DNA of 64,000 bases. Source: Bog-473 sp963730785 (GTDB taxonomy: Bacteria > Actinomycetota > Acidimicrobiia > Acidimicrobiales > RAAP-2). The DNA lies in the NCBI GenBank assembly GCA_963730785.1, contig CAVSTF010000010.1, positions 620,001 through 684,000 on the forward strand, read 5' to 3'. The first letter of the stretch is position 1; the number at the start of each line of letters is the position of its first letter. Both the position numbers and the translations under genes were made by a program. The notes under the pieces are model-generated. The model saw only the letters and a list, made by a program, of their open reading frames with translations, was not told the DNA's origin and made no database searches. Shown one piece after another: positions 17,732-25,974 of the stretch.

Positions 17732-17917
17732 ATGACTTCACCGGCCGAGATCTCTTCGCTCTCATCCACCTTGAAGGAACTCAATGACCGGGTGACTTCA
17801 ATGGCCGAAGCGGCCCAGTCCCTGGGCGACAACGACATGGCCCATGAGCTTTTCGCCGTGGAGCGGGCGCTCGGGGGCGCCCTGCGCCGGTTGCGACGCT
17901 TTGCGCAGACGGCCTGA
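17732..17917 (+). CDS. small helical protein of unknown function
   Basis: A 61-residue soluble protein starting MTSPAEISSLSSTLKELND. It is predicted to be almost wholly helical, with a basic end (LGGALRRLRRFAQTA). It is transcribed divergently from hisD, about 70 bases away. The start ATG 17732 is preferred to an upstream ATG at 17714 because the longer version adds only MGHHSL. No family is recognised. Acidic and amphipathic helices suggest a small adaptor or a dimer, but this is speculation. Its stop is one base from the stop of the convergent PIN-domain gene. Confidence 0.6.
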   Translation: MTSPAEISSLSSTLKELNDRVTSMAEAAQSLGDNDMAHELFAVERALGGALRRLRRFAQTA

Positions 17918-17918
17918 G

Positions 17919-18314
17919 TCAGACGGCGTACAGCACGAGTTCGTGCCCGAGCAATGCCGCTGCATTGCGGAGCACGGCCTGACGCTGGGCCACTACGGCG
18001 CAATTGCGGCGATCGGCCACCTCTATGAGGGCAATGGCGGCCATTTCGGTGGTGTCGCACCGGGCGGCCAGTTCACCCGAACGACGTGCGGCTTCGCCGC
18101 TGAACGGCTCGATCTCAGTGCCATCGAGCAATTCGGCGATGCGGTCACTCCGGGCTTCGGACCGGTAGCCCTCAGCCACCGCCACGGCCGGAATCACCGG
18201 CACAATGCCATTGGAAAGAGCCGCCCGGTGCAGCGCCCACATCATGCGGTCGCCCCTCGCTGCGGCGTGGAGCGCACCCACCCCATAGACCAGGCCCTCC
18301 CGCCGGACACTCAT
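17919..18314 (-). CDS. PIN-domain (VapC-like) protein lacking catalytic aspartates
   Basis: A 131-residue protein matching an actinobacterial PIN family, as shown by the pattern GDRMMWALHRAALSNGIVPVIPA and the partner gene. PIN nucleases need acidic residues at four places. Here the first (usually LDAGAL) reads YGVGALHAA, with Gly for Asp. The second (AVAVAEGYR) keeps Glu. The third reads TTEMAAIAL, with Glu. The last (usually TSD) reads VAQRQAV. The active site is therefore probably dead or strongly altered. It overlaps the antitoxin stop (ATGA). It could still bind RNA or act only as a corepressor. A frame error does not explain the changes because the whole frame is continuous. Confidence 0.72.
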   Translation of the reverse strand: MSVRREGLVYGVGALHAAARGDRMMWALHRAALSNGIVPVIPAVAVAEGYRSEARSDRIAELLDGTEIEPFSGEAARRSGELAARCDTTEMAAIALIEVADRRNCAVVAQRQAVLRNAAALLGHELVLYAV

Positions 18315-18577
18315 CGCCGACGGACTCGAGACGCCACCCCGGACACACCGGAACGCAAGCGGGCCAGCAAGGCTTCGCCGGCGGCCAGTTCCTCTGGACT
18401 GAGCGAGCCCGTTTCACCTTCCCAGGCCGCCACGCCACGCAGGCCTTGGCGCACCCGCAGCTGCTTCTCGGCGGCGGTGGAGAGCCACGCACTGAAGGAC
18501 ACGCCGTCCTGCTTGGCTGCCTCTTCCACGGACGTCGCCACGTCGTCGGCCAACGACACCGAACGCTTGGTCACCAT
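18311..18577 (-). CDS. ribbon-helix-helix antitoxin of VapB type
   Basis: An 88-residue protein. The N-terminus KRSVSLADDVATSVEEAAKQ fits a ribbon-helix-helix DNA-binding fold, followed by FSAWLSTAAEKQLRVRQ and a flexible acidic segment ending in LSPEELAAGEALLARL, as in antitoxins that pair with PIN toxins. It should bind its own promoter. An imperfect dyad (GGTAGCACC and GGTGGCAC) lies just upstream, at about 18588-18606. It precedes its partner in one transcript. Confidence 0.75.
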   Translation of the reverse strand: MVTKRSVSLADDVATSVEEAAKQDGVSFSAWLSTAAEKQLRVRQGLRGVAAWEGETGSLSPEELAAGEALLARLRSGVSGVASRVRRR

Positions 18578-18629
18578 GGAAAAAATGGTAGCACCCTAGG
18601 TGGCACTTACCAGCTGAAGACCGGAAACA

Positions 18630-18660
18630 CCGAAGCCGGGCCCAATGGGCCCGGCTTCGG
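18630..18660. terminator. strong GC hairpin between nth and the antitoxin gene
   Basis: A perfect 14-base inverted repeat (CCGAAGCCGGGCCC and its complement) around the loop AAT. No U-run follows on either strand, so it is an L-shaped hairpin of the kind often seen at gene ends in high-GC actinobacteria. It lies about 130 bases after the nth stop on the minus strand and could end that transcript. Confidence 0.6.
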
Positions 18661-18791
18661 AAGAGTCGACCGGGAGGCGGATCCCATATGTCGACTCCAG
18701 TGGAACCAGGTGGCGGGAACCGGTTCCAAGAACCATGGTAACGCCGGGCCTTCTGAAATACACCGCGCGAAGCGAATTCTTAATCGAATTC

Positions 18792-19442
18792 TCATACTTC
18801 AGACGAAGGGCAGAAATCGGCCAAAACGCACCTGGCGCAGGCCGGCCGGCGGGCCGTACAGGTGGCGCGACCATGCAGAATGACCCGGAGGCTGAACATC
18901 CCCCGCTCCGGCCCGGGAATCATGTCGTTGAGGGCATGCTCAACCTTCACCGGATCGGTCGCCTCGGTCAGCTGTAACCGATGGCTGATGCGCAGGACGT
19001 GGGTGTCGACCGGCAGCCCGGGCAAATCGAAGTCGACGCTGCGCAGCACATTGCCCGTCTTGCGTCCCACGCCGGGGACGGTAACCAGGTCGGACAGTTC
19101 TGTCGGGACCTCACCACCGAATCGATCCTGCACCGCCTGAGCCATGCCGATCAGGCTGCGCGTCTTGGCCCGGAAGAAGCCGGTGGTGCGGACTAATGCC
19201 TCAACGTCCTCCGGGTTGGCCCGGGCCAATGAAGCCGCGTCGGGATAGGCGGCGAAGAGCGCCGGGGTTACCAGATTCACCCGCACGTCGGTGCATTGCG
19301 CCGAAAGGATGGTGGCGGCCAAAAGCTGAAAGGGCGAATCGTGGGTCAGGGCGCACAGGTCCTTGGCCGTACCCGGAAACTCCTCAGCCAGCCGGCTGGC
19401 CGTCAACCGCGCTCGCCCCTTCGGCGATCTCGGGCGTCCCAC
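18792..19442 (-). CDS. nth: endonuclease III
   Basis: Bifunctional DNA glycosylase and AP lyase that removes oxidised pyrimidines. The helix-hairpin-helix LVTVPGVGRKTGNVL contains the catalytic lysine, and the catalytic aspartate is in LPVDTHVLRI. The Fe-S cluster cysteines follow the C-x6-C-x2-C-x5-C pattern in CTARRPACARCVLADFC. GTG 19442 is preferred. A longer reading to GTG 19472 would abut the divergent mshD start with no room for either promoter. Confidence 0.93.
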   Translation of the reverse strand: MGRPRSPKGRARLTASRLAEEFPGTAKDLCALTHDSPFQLLAATILSAQCTDVRVNLVTPALFAAYPDAASLARANPEDVEALVRTTGFFRAKTRSLIGMAQAVQDRFGGEVPTELSDLVTVPGVGRKTGNVLRSVDFDLPGLPVDTHVLRISHRLQLTEATDPVKVEHALNDMIPGPERGMFSLRVILHGRATCTARRPACARCVLADFCPSSEV

Positions 19443-19472
19443 CCCCTGAAGGTAGCCGGTTAGGTTGCCCAC

Positions 19473-20378
19473 ATGGACCTGCGGCGACTCAGCACCATTG
19501 ATGCTGCGCAGCAGGGTGCCTTAGCCGAGCTACTGCAGGCGGCGGAAGCCACCGATCGCCATCCGGCGCTGTCTGAACCGCAACGAGCGGCCCTCACCCA
19601 TGCCGACCTCGGTGGTGCGAGCACCGAGGTGGTCCTCGCCTCACTCGGTGACCACATTGTCGGGTGCATCGTGGTTTCCACCCAGTCGGATGGATCGCAC
19701 GAGTTGCAGTTGGTCATTGCGCCCGCGCATCGCTCTGATGCCGGTCTGCGTGATGAGCTTTTACACACCGCGTTGCAAACGTTGCACGGCCTGGTGCGCC
19801 TGTGGGTCTTTCAAGCCGCGCCCGACAGTGACGCGGCAGTAGCTCCCTTGGGCTTCGTACCCGAACGTGATCTCATACAGATGCGGGTACCGCTGCCACT
19901 GGCCGACACGGTCACCTCGTCGCTGGTACCACTCACGACACGAGCGTTTGTGCCCGGGACCGACGACGAAGAGTGGTTGGCCCTCAACAATCGAGCCTTT
20001 GCCGGTCATCCCGAACAAGGGGGCTGGACCTTGTCGACGTTGCACGAACGCCTGGCGCTGGACTGGTTTGACCCCGCCGGTTTCCGAGTGGCCAACGACG
20101 ACGCCGGCCGGATGATCGGTTCCTGCTGGACCAAGGTGCACCATCGGAGTGAGCCGGTATTGGGCGAGATCTACGTCATCTCCGTCGATCCCGAACTGCA
20201 CGGTCAGCATTTGGGCAAACGTCTCGCCGTGGCCGGCTTGGTGTGGCTGGCCGAACAGGGTGTCACCCACGGCATGCTCTACGTGGAGGCCGACAATGAA
20301 GCGGCCGTCCACCTCTACCGTTGGCTCGGTTTCTCCGACGACCACGTCGACCGTTGCTACATCCTTGAGAGGGCCTGA
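19473..20378 (+). CDS. mshD: mycothiol synthase
   Basis: Acetylates Cys-GlcN-Ins to finish mycothiol, the main actinobacterial thiol. The 301-residue protein has two tandem GNAT domains. The C-terminal one is well conserved: WLALNNRAFAGHPEQGGW, IYVISVDPELHGQHLGKRL (acetyl-CoA loop), and LYVEADNEAAVHLYRWLGF. The N-terminal one is degenerate, as usual for MshD. This gene is a strong taxonomic marker for Actinobacteria. ATG 19473 is the start; the divergent nth lies immediately upstream. Confidence 0.92.
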   Translation: MDLRRLSTIDAAQQGALAELLQAAEATDRHPALSEPQRAALTHADLGGASTEVVLASLGDHIVGCIVVSTQSDGSHELQLVIAPAHRSDAGLRDELLHTALQTLHGLVRLWVFQAAPDSDAAVAPLGFVPERDLIQMRVPLPLADTVTSSLVPLTTRAFVPGTDDEEWLALNNRAFAGHPEQGGWTLSTLHERLALDWFDPAGFRVANDDAGRMIGSCWTKVHHRSEPVLGEIYVISVDPELHGQHLGKRLAVAGLVWLAEQGVTHGMLYVEADNEAAVHLYRWLGFSDDHVDRCYILERA

Positions 20379-20443
20379 CACTCGCACAGGGGTTTCACAG
20401 AATTTCCGGATCTCGTTGCGTTGGCATGGAAGACTGTTGGCAC

Positions 20444-22187
20444 ATGCCACGGGGCGGGAGAACCTGGTGGCGGCTGCTCCTGGTGGTGGTGTGCTTCGCC
20501 CCCAGTGCGATCGCCTTAGTGCCGGCGACGCCGGCCGCGGCCGCCAGCTGGACACCGGTCTACAACGTGGACTTTGCCGACCCGTCGATCTCTGACTTGG
20601 GCGGCGTCTACTGGGCCTATTCCACTCAATCGGGTTTCGCCAATGTGCCGGCGGCCACGTCGACCGACGGCATCAACTGGACGCCGGCGGCCGGCGCCAT
20701 CTTCCCGACTTTGCCGCTATGGGCCACCTTCGGATTCACCTGGGCCCCCACCGTGGCCCGGGACGGGGCGGGCGCCTACGTGATGTTCTATGTGGCCCGA
20801 GATGTGGCCAACGGGCTGCAGTGCATTGGTCGGGCCACGGCCCTGGCGCCCAACGGCCCCTTCCTCGATACCGATTTGGGGCCGGTCATTTGTCAATCCA
20901 GCGTCGGTGGATCGATCGATCCCGACATATTCACCGCCGGTAACGGTCAGAGCTATCTGACCTGGAAGAGCGACGGGAACTCAAGTAGTGACCTGGCCGG
21001 CTTATGGGCTCAGCCCCTGGATTCGAATTTCAACCTCATTGACAGCCCGAAACTGTTGCTGACCGATGGCGGACAGGCCTGGCAGGGCGCGATCGTCGAA
21101 GGTCCGGCCATGACCGAAATCAACGGCAGCTACTACCTCTTCTACAGCGGCAACGACTACAACACGGCCCAGTACGCCATCGGCTACACCACGTGCACCA
21201 CCCCTATGGGACCTTGCGCCAACACCTCCTTCAATCCCGTGCTCGGCACGGCCGAACACATGTCAGGCCCCGGGGGTGAAACGTTCTTCACTGGACCCAA
21301 CGGACAGTTGTTGATGGGCTTCGCCGCCTGGCCGGGAGCGGTCGGCTACCAGAACGGAGGCCACCGCGCCCTGTTCATCGCCACGGTCGGCGTGTCCAGT
21401 GGCGTGCCCTACTTCGATCCTTACAACGGCGCGCTGCCGGATCGAGGGTACTGGCAGACCGGAAGTGACGGCGGGATCTTCACCTTCGGCAATGCCGGCT
21501 ATTACGGCTCCACTGGCAATATCCATCTCAACAAACCGATTGTCGGGATGGCGGCGACGCCGGACGGCAAGGGTTACTGGTTAGTGGCGTCCGACGGCGG
21601 CATGTTCACCTTCGGCGATGCCCGGTATTTACGGCTCCACCGGCGCCATCCGCCTGAACAAACCGATCGTCGGCATGGCGTCGACGCCGGACGGCAAGGG
21701 CTACTGGTTGGTGGCGTCTGACGGCGGCATCTTCGCGTTCGGTGACGCGCCGTTCCATGGATCCACCGGCGCCATCCATCTGAACAAACCCATTGTCGGC
21801 ATGGCGGTCGACGGCGGCAACGGGGGCGGGTACTGGTTGGTGGCGTCTGACGGCGGCATCTTCGCCTTCAATGCCCCCTTCTACGGTTCGACCGGCAACA
21901 TCACGCTGCAGCAACCGATTGTCGGCATGGCGGCCACACCCGATGGCAGCGGCTATTGGCTCTCGGCCGCGGACGGCGGCGTCTTCGCCTTCAACGCCTT
22001 GTTCTATGGCGCCGCCGCCGGCTCCAGCTTGACCCCGGTGACCTCCATCACCTCCTCATCCGACGGGGGCGGGTATTGGCTCAGCAACGCAGGCGGACAG
22101 GTATTCGCCTATGGCGATGCCCCCCAATTTGGCGAGGCGGCGCCGGCCAACCCGACCTACCCGGTGGTCGGCATGGGAGCCGAGTAG
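20444..22187 (+). CDS. secreted GH43-like protein with a six-repeat C-terminal module, frame broken once
   Basis: About 580 residues after joining two frames. A signal peptide is clear (MPRGGRTWWR, a hydrophobic stretch, then PATPAAAAS). Residues about 35-325 look like a glycoside hydrolase family 43 five-bladed propeller. The three expected acids are in NVDFADPSI, SIDPDIF and VEGPAM, which suggests an arabinan- or xylan-type glycosidase. From residue 335 there are six repeats of about 40 residues (GYWLVASDGGIF, FGDA, GSTG, PIVGMA), the same module as in the S53 protease at 44-47 kb. The frame shifts at TTT 21628-21630, where one extra T changes ARYYGSTG to an unrelated reading. Start ATG 20444 gives a standard n-region. 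The substrate is unknown. Confidence 0.83.
21446..22184 (+). repeat. six tandem GYWLVASDGG-type repeats (about 120 bases each)
   Basis: Six consecutive coding units of about 40 residues start with GYW(L/Q) and run through SDGGIF, F/YGDA, YGSTG and PIVGMA to an Asn/Asp-Gly turn. Copies 1 to 4 are closely alike. Copies 5 and 6 have drifted (FYGAAAGSSL, PQFGEAAPAN). Six units of this size, each probably a four-stranded sheet, fit a six-bladed propeller. Confidence 0.85.
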
Positions 22188-22190
22188 TCG

Positions 22191-22895
22191 CTAGTGCACC
22201 CCGGTGCCGATGGCCCGGCCAATGCCATAGGTCACGATGGCGGCGATGGCGGTGATCATGAGTTGACGTAACGCCGATCGGGCCAGCGGGCGTTCCGTGA
22301 AGGCAGCCAGGATCCCGCCGACGGCGAGCGAGGCCAACGCCCCGAGCACGATGGACCAGATGATGGCCACCGTGCCCTTGGTGATCAGCCAGGGCAGCAG
22401 CGGGATGAAGGCGCCTACCGCGAACGTCACGAATGATGACAGGGCGGACTGCACCGGGGAACCCAGGTGGGCCGGGCTGAACCCGAGCTCCTCGCGGGCG
22501 TGGGTTTCCAGGGCCAGTTGGGGGTCTTGCATGACTTGATCGACCATGTCCCGAGCCACTCCGGGGTCGATCCCCCGCCGCTCGTACATACCTTGGAGTT
22601 CTCTGGCCTCGGCCTTGGGGCTGTCCGCCAAGGCTTCGCGTTCAATGCTGAGCTCGCGCTCCATCAGTTCCCGCTGGGCCGTCATGGAGATGAATTCCCC
22701 GGCGGCCATGGAGAATGCACCGGCGACCAACCCGGCCACTCCGGCCAGGCGCACGATGGAACCCCCCGGGCTGGCCCCGGCGATGCCGAGCACCAGGGAC
22801 ACGTTGGTGACCAGACCGTCGCTGACCCCGAAAATGGCCGCTCGGGCCCCGCCGCCGCGGATATCCCGGTGATGATGCGGCGGTGGCTGCTCCAT
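22191..22895 (-). CDS. VIT1/CCC1-family iron/manganese transporter
   Basis: A 234-residue inner-membrane protein with about five helices. The first helix has the family motif IFGVSDGLVTNVSLVLG and the second GAFSMAAGEFISM. Between them and the C-terminal helices lies the cytosolic segment with glutamates (QRELMERELSIEREALADSP, MVDQVMQDPQLALETHAREE), the usual metal-binding region. The N-terminus is histidine-rich (PPPHHHRD). It probably moves Fe or Mn out of the cytoplasm or, as in other bacteria, serves metal tolerance. It is convergent with the GH43-like gene, three bases apart. Confidence 0.9.
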   Translation of the reverse strand: MEQPPPHHHRDIRGGGARAAIFGVSDGLVTNVSLVLGIAGASPGGSIVRLAGVAGLVAGAFSMAAGEFISMTAQRELMERELSIEREALADSPKAEARELQGMYERRGIDPGVARDMVDQVMQDPQLALETHAREELGFSPAHLGSPVQSALSSFVTFAVGAFIPLLPWLITKGTVAIIWSIVLGALASLAVGGILAAFTERPLARSALRQLMITAIAAIVTYGIGRAIGTGVH

Positions 22896-22968
22896 GGACT
22901 GCAGCGTAGTGAGGATGCCGCCTCCGGTAGGGTGCCAGGGCTATTCCCCGTCATCAGAGGAGTTCAGC

Positions 22969-23421
22969 ATGACCACCAACATCAGCGTCGATGCCCTGCA
23001 CGAGTACACCGGGAAGCAACTCGGGTACTCCGAATGGCAAACCATCACCCAGGAACGGGTGAACCTGTTTGCCGATGCCACCGACGATCACCAGTGGATC
23101 CACGTCGACCCGGAACGGGCCAAAGAAGGACCCTTCGGCGTGGCCATCGCCCACGGCTACCTGACCCTGTCGCTGGCCCCCGTGCTCCTCAACCAGGTCA
23201 TCCGGGTCGAGAACACGACGTTCGGCGTCAACTACGGCTGCGGCAAGGTCCGCTTTCCCTCTCCGGTGCCGGTCGGGGCTGACCTGCGAATGGGTGTCAC
23301 GGTGGCCGAGGTCGAAGAAGTGACCGGCGGCGTGCAGGCGACCTACGACCTGGTGTTCGAGGTTAAGGACGCCGCCAAGCCCTCCTGCGTGGCCCAGGTC
23401 ATTTACCGCTACTTCCGCTAG
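22969..23421 (+). CDS. MaoC-family hydratase
   Basis: A 150-residue hot-dog fold protein with the hydratase motif FADATDDHQWIHVDPERA (Asp and His in the active site) and AHGYLTLSL. It probably hydrates an enoyl-CoA with R specificity or acts on a related thioester. ATG 22969 is chosen because AGAGGAG lies 6 to 7 bases upstream; the frame is open further up but without family sequence. menG follows two bases after its stop, so the genes may be co-transcribed without sharing a pathway. Confidence 0.88.
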   Translation: MTTNISVDALHEYTGKQLGYSEWQTITQERVNLFADATDDHQWIHVDPERAKEGPFGVAIAHGYLTLSLAPVLLNQVIRVENTTFGVNYGCGKVRFPSPVPVGADLRMGVTVAEVEEVTGGVQATYDLVFEVKDAAKPSCVAQVIYRYFR

Positions 23422-23423
23422 TC

Positions 23424-24122
23424 ATGTCCCTGGCGCCGCTGCCCGTCGGCGAGGAGAAGACGAAACACGTCCGCTCCATGTTCGATGCCATTGCGCCGCG
23501 CTACGACCTGGTCAACCGCCTGATGACCTTCGGCCTGGATCAGGCCTGGCGCCGGGACACCATTACCGCCTTGGCCCTGCCGGCCGGCTCTCACCTGTTG
23601 GATCTGGCCTGTGGCACCGGTGATCTGACGATCCTGGCCCAACGCAAGGGCTACCGGGTAGTGGGCGCCGACCTGAGTGCCGGCATGCTGGCCGCCAACC
23701 GGTCCGGTGCCCCGCTGGTCCACGCCGACTGCAGCCAGCTGCCGTTCCCGGACGGGTCCTTCGATGGGCTCGTGTGCGGCTACGCGCTGCGCAACTTCAC
23801 CGACCTGGCCCAGGCCTTCGGCGAAACGGCGCGGGTCCTGCGCCCCGGTGGTCGTCTGGCCATTCTCGAAGTAGATGCGCCGGCCTCTCCGGTGTTGAAG
23901 GCCGGCTACCACCTGTGGTTCGACAAGGTCGTCCCCAAGTTGGGAGGCCTGCTGTCGGACAAGGACGCCTACCAGTACCTGCCTCGTTCGGTGGCCTATC
24001 TGCCGGCGGCACCCATATTGCGACGCATGCTGACCGACGCCGGGTACTCGGGGGTGGGGATACGGCCGTTGGCCGGGGGGTTGAGCCAACTCCTCATGGC
24101 CACCCGCATCGGCACGCCCTGA
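23424..24122 (+). CDS. menG: demethylmenaquinone methyltransferase
   Basis: SAM-dependent C-methylation, the last step of menaquinone synthesis. The 232-residue protein has the UbiE/MenG signatures MFDAIAPRYDLVNRLMTFG, the SAM loop LLDLACGTGDLT, VCGYALRNFTDL and the C-terminal LPRSVAYLPAAPILRRML. It is followed two bases later by a menF-like reading, so menG and menF probably form a unit. menC is at the left end of the window. Confidence 0.93.
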   Translation: MSLAPLPVGEEKTKHVRSMFDAIAPRYDLVNRLMTFGLDQAWRRDTITALALPAGSHLLDLACGTGDLTILAQRKGYRVVGADLSAGMLAANRSGAPLVHADCSQLPFPDGSFDGLVCGYALRNFTDLAQAFGETARVLRPGGRLAILEVDAPASPVLKAGYHLWFDKVVPKLGGLLSDKDAYQYLPRSVAYLPAAPILRRMLTDAGYSGVGIRPLAGGLSQLLMATRIGTP

Positions 24123-24124
24123 CC

Positions 24125-25417
24125 ATGAGCACGGGCCTGCACGCTCGTTCGGTGCCGCTCGACTACGGCCCCGACGCGCTGCAGTTCGATGGCAACCCCA
24201 CGGTGCTCTTCGACCGCCCCGGGTTCACCCTGGTGGGATGGGGCACCGCGGTCATGCTCGGTGCCACCGAGGTCACCGACGTACTGGCCTCTATTCCGTG
24301 TGACGACCAGGTGCGACGTCCGGGATCGGGTGTGCTCGCCCTCGGCGCACTGCCCTTTATCGATGCGCTGTACGGGACAGGTGATCGTGCCCCGGTTCAC
24401 CATGGGCATCGCCCAGGAACCCGAGCGGCCAGACGCATCGGTGGGCCACCGTGGTGGGCCCCGAAGACGATCCGCTACCCCGACACCGCGGAAGCCTTGG
24501 ACTCGGTGATCTGGCAGTACGACACCACGGCGGAGGGAGCCCGAGCCGGCCGAGGTGACCGTGGGGGGCTTGACCACTCCCTTGTCGAGTGAGGGCTACC
24601 GCGATCTGGTGGCTCGGGTGGTGTCTGCCATGCAGGCGCCGGAGGCGGCGCTCCGCAAGGCCGTGCTGTCGCGCCTCATCTCCATCAATTCGACGGCCAG
24701 TTGCCGCTGGCGGTGGTGCTTGCGCCGGCTCCGCGCCAACGAGCCCAACTGCACCATCTTCTGCATGCCCATGCCCGACGGCACCTTCTTCGGTGCCTCG
24801 CCGGAACTCCTCATCGCCCGCGACGGGCCCCGGGTGTGGTGCCATCCGTTGGCCGGCACGGTCGCTCGAGGCACGACGGCCCGCTCAGATGCCGATGCGC
24901 AAGGTCGTCTGGCCGGATCGAGCAAAGACACAGTCGGAGCACCGCTACGTGGTGGACGACATCGCGTCCGTGCTAGCAACCACTGTGCGAGACCTGACCG
25001 TGCCCGACGCACCCTCCTTGGTGGCCTTCCGTTCGGTGGCCCATTTGGGCACCCGCATAGAGGGAACGTTGGCCGAACCCCATTCGATCGTGGAGTTGGT
25101 CGGGCGGCTGCATCCGACGGCCGCCGTCGGCGGGACGCCGAGAGCCTTGGCCCTGGCCACCATTCACGAAGGCGAACCGGCGCCTCGGGGCTATTGGGCC
25201 GGGCCGGTCGGCTGGACCGACGCTCGCGGGCAACGGTGAATGGATGATCGGGCTGCGCAGTGCCCGCCTGCACACCGACGGCGCCTCCGTATCGCTGCAC
25301 GCCGGCGCCGGCATCGTGGCCGGATCGAACCCGGAGGCCGAAGCGGCCGAGGTGAATGTGAAACTGACCACGGTGCTCGATGCTTTGATCCCAGGCGGCT
25401 CAGCGCACCTGCGTTGA
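24125..25417 (+). pseudogene. menF: isochorismate synthase, frame broken about eight times
   Basis: Chorismate-binding enzyme that starts menaquinone synthesis. No single frame spans it, but the family blocks occur in order across three frames: LFDRPGFTLVGWG, GQVIVPRFTMGIAQ, RWATVVGPEDD, SEGYRDLVARVV, FFGASPELLIARDG, PLAGTVARGTT, SEHRYVVDDIA, HLGTRIEGTL, RGYWAGPVGWTDARG, LHAGAGIVAGSNPE. Apparent extra bases lie near 24374-24376, 24430-24443, 24478-24481, 24540-24542, 24735, 24924-24926 and 25231. One apparent loss lies near 24690. The net change is a multiple of three, giving about 428 residues. All catalytic motifs are preserved and there are no in-frame stops within blocks. It is therefore either an error hot spot or a very young pseudogene. 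No other menF is in the window. Confidence 0.75.
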
Positions 25418-25578
25418 TCGAAACGGCACAGAGCCCGTTGCCAGAGCAACTGGATGGTGTTGATCTCGATCAGTCCCGCGACGGCTGAAGAAGGAAGGTA
25501 ATTTGCGCCGCCCGCGTGGTTGACCTTCCGGATACCGTTTGCCTGAAGTCATTGTGACCGTTGCGGGGAGGAAGTCAC

Positions 25579-25969
25579 ATGCTGAGGCAGCGCATTTCGA
25601 CCGACAAGGCTCCGGCAGCGCTTGGTCCCTACAGCCAAGCCATTGTCGCCGGCGGCTTCGTCTTCTGCTCGGGCACGGTTGGCATTGATCCCAAGACCGG
25701 CGTGCTCGCCGAAGGGGTCGCTGAACAGACCGATCAAGCGTTGTTGAACCTGACGCGCGATTCTGGAAGCCTCGGGTTCCTCAATGGAGCAGCTAGTGAA
25801 GACGACGATCTTCTATTCGAACGTCGAGGACTTCGCCACGGTCAACGAGGTCTACGAGCGCCACATGCCCGATCCTCCGCCGGCCCGATCGGCTCCGGCC
25901 AACGTGGTGTTACCGCGAGGTATCTTGATTTCTATTGAGGCGATTGCCACTCTCGAGAGTGGTGGCTGA
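25579..25969 (+). CDS. ridA: RidA-family protein, frame broken once
   Basis: Deaminates reactive enamine/imine intermediates from PLP enzymes such as threonine dehydratase. The first frame gives ISTDKAPAALGPYSQAIVAGGFVFCSG, TVGIDPKTGVLAEGVAEQT. The second gives EASGSSMEQLVKTTIFYSN, VYERHMPDPPPARSAPANV and the catalytic arginine region. One extra base near 25753 joins them into 129 residues, the normal length. ATG 25579 follows GGGGAGGAAG. It is convergent with the sensor kinase gene five bases away. Confidence 0.86.
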
Positions 25970-25974
25970 CTCCT

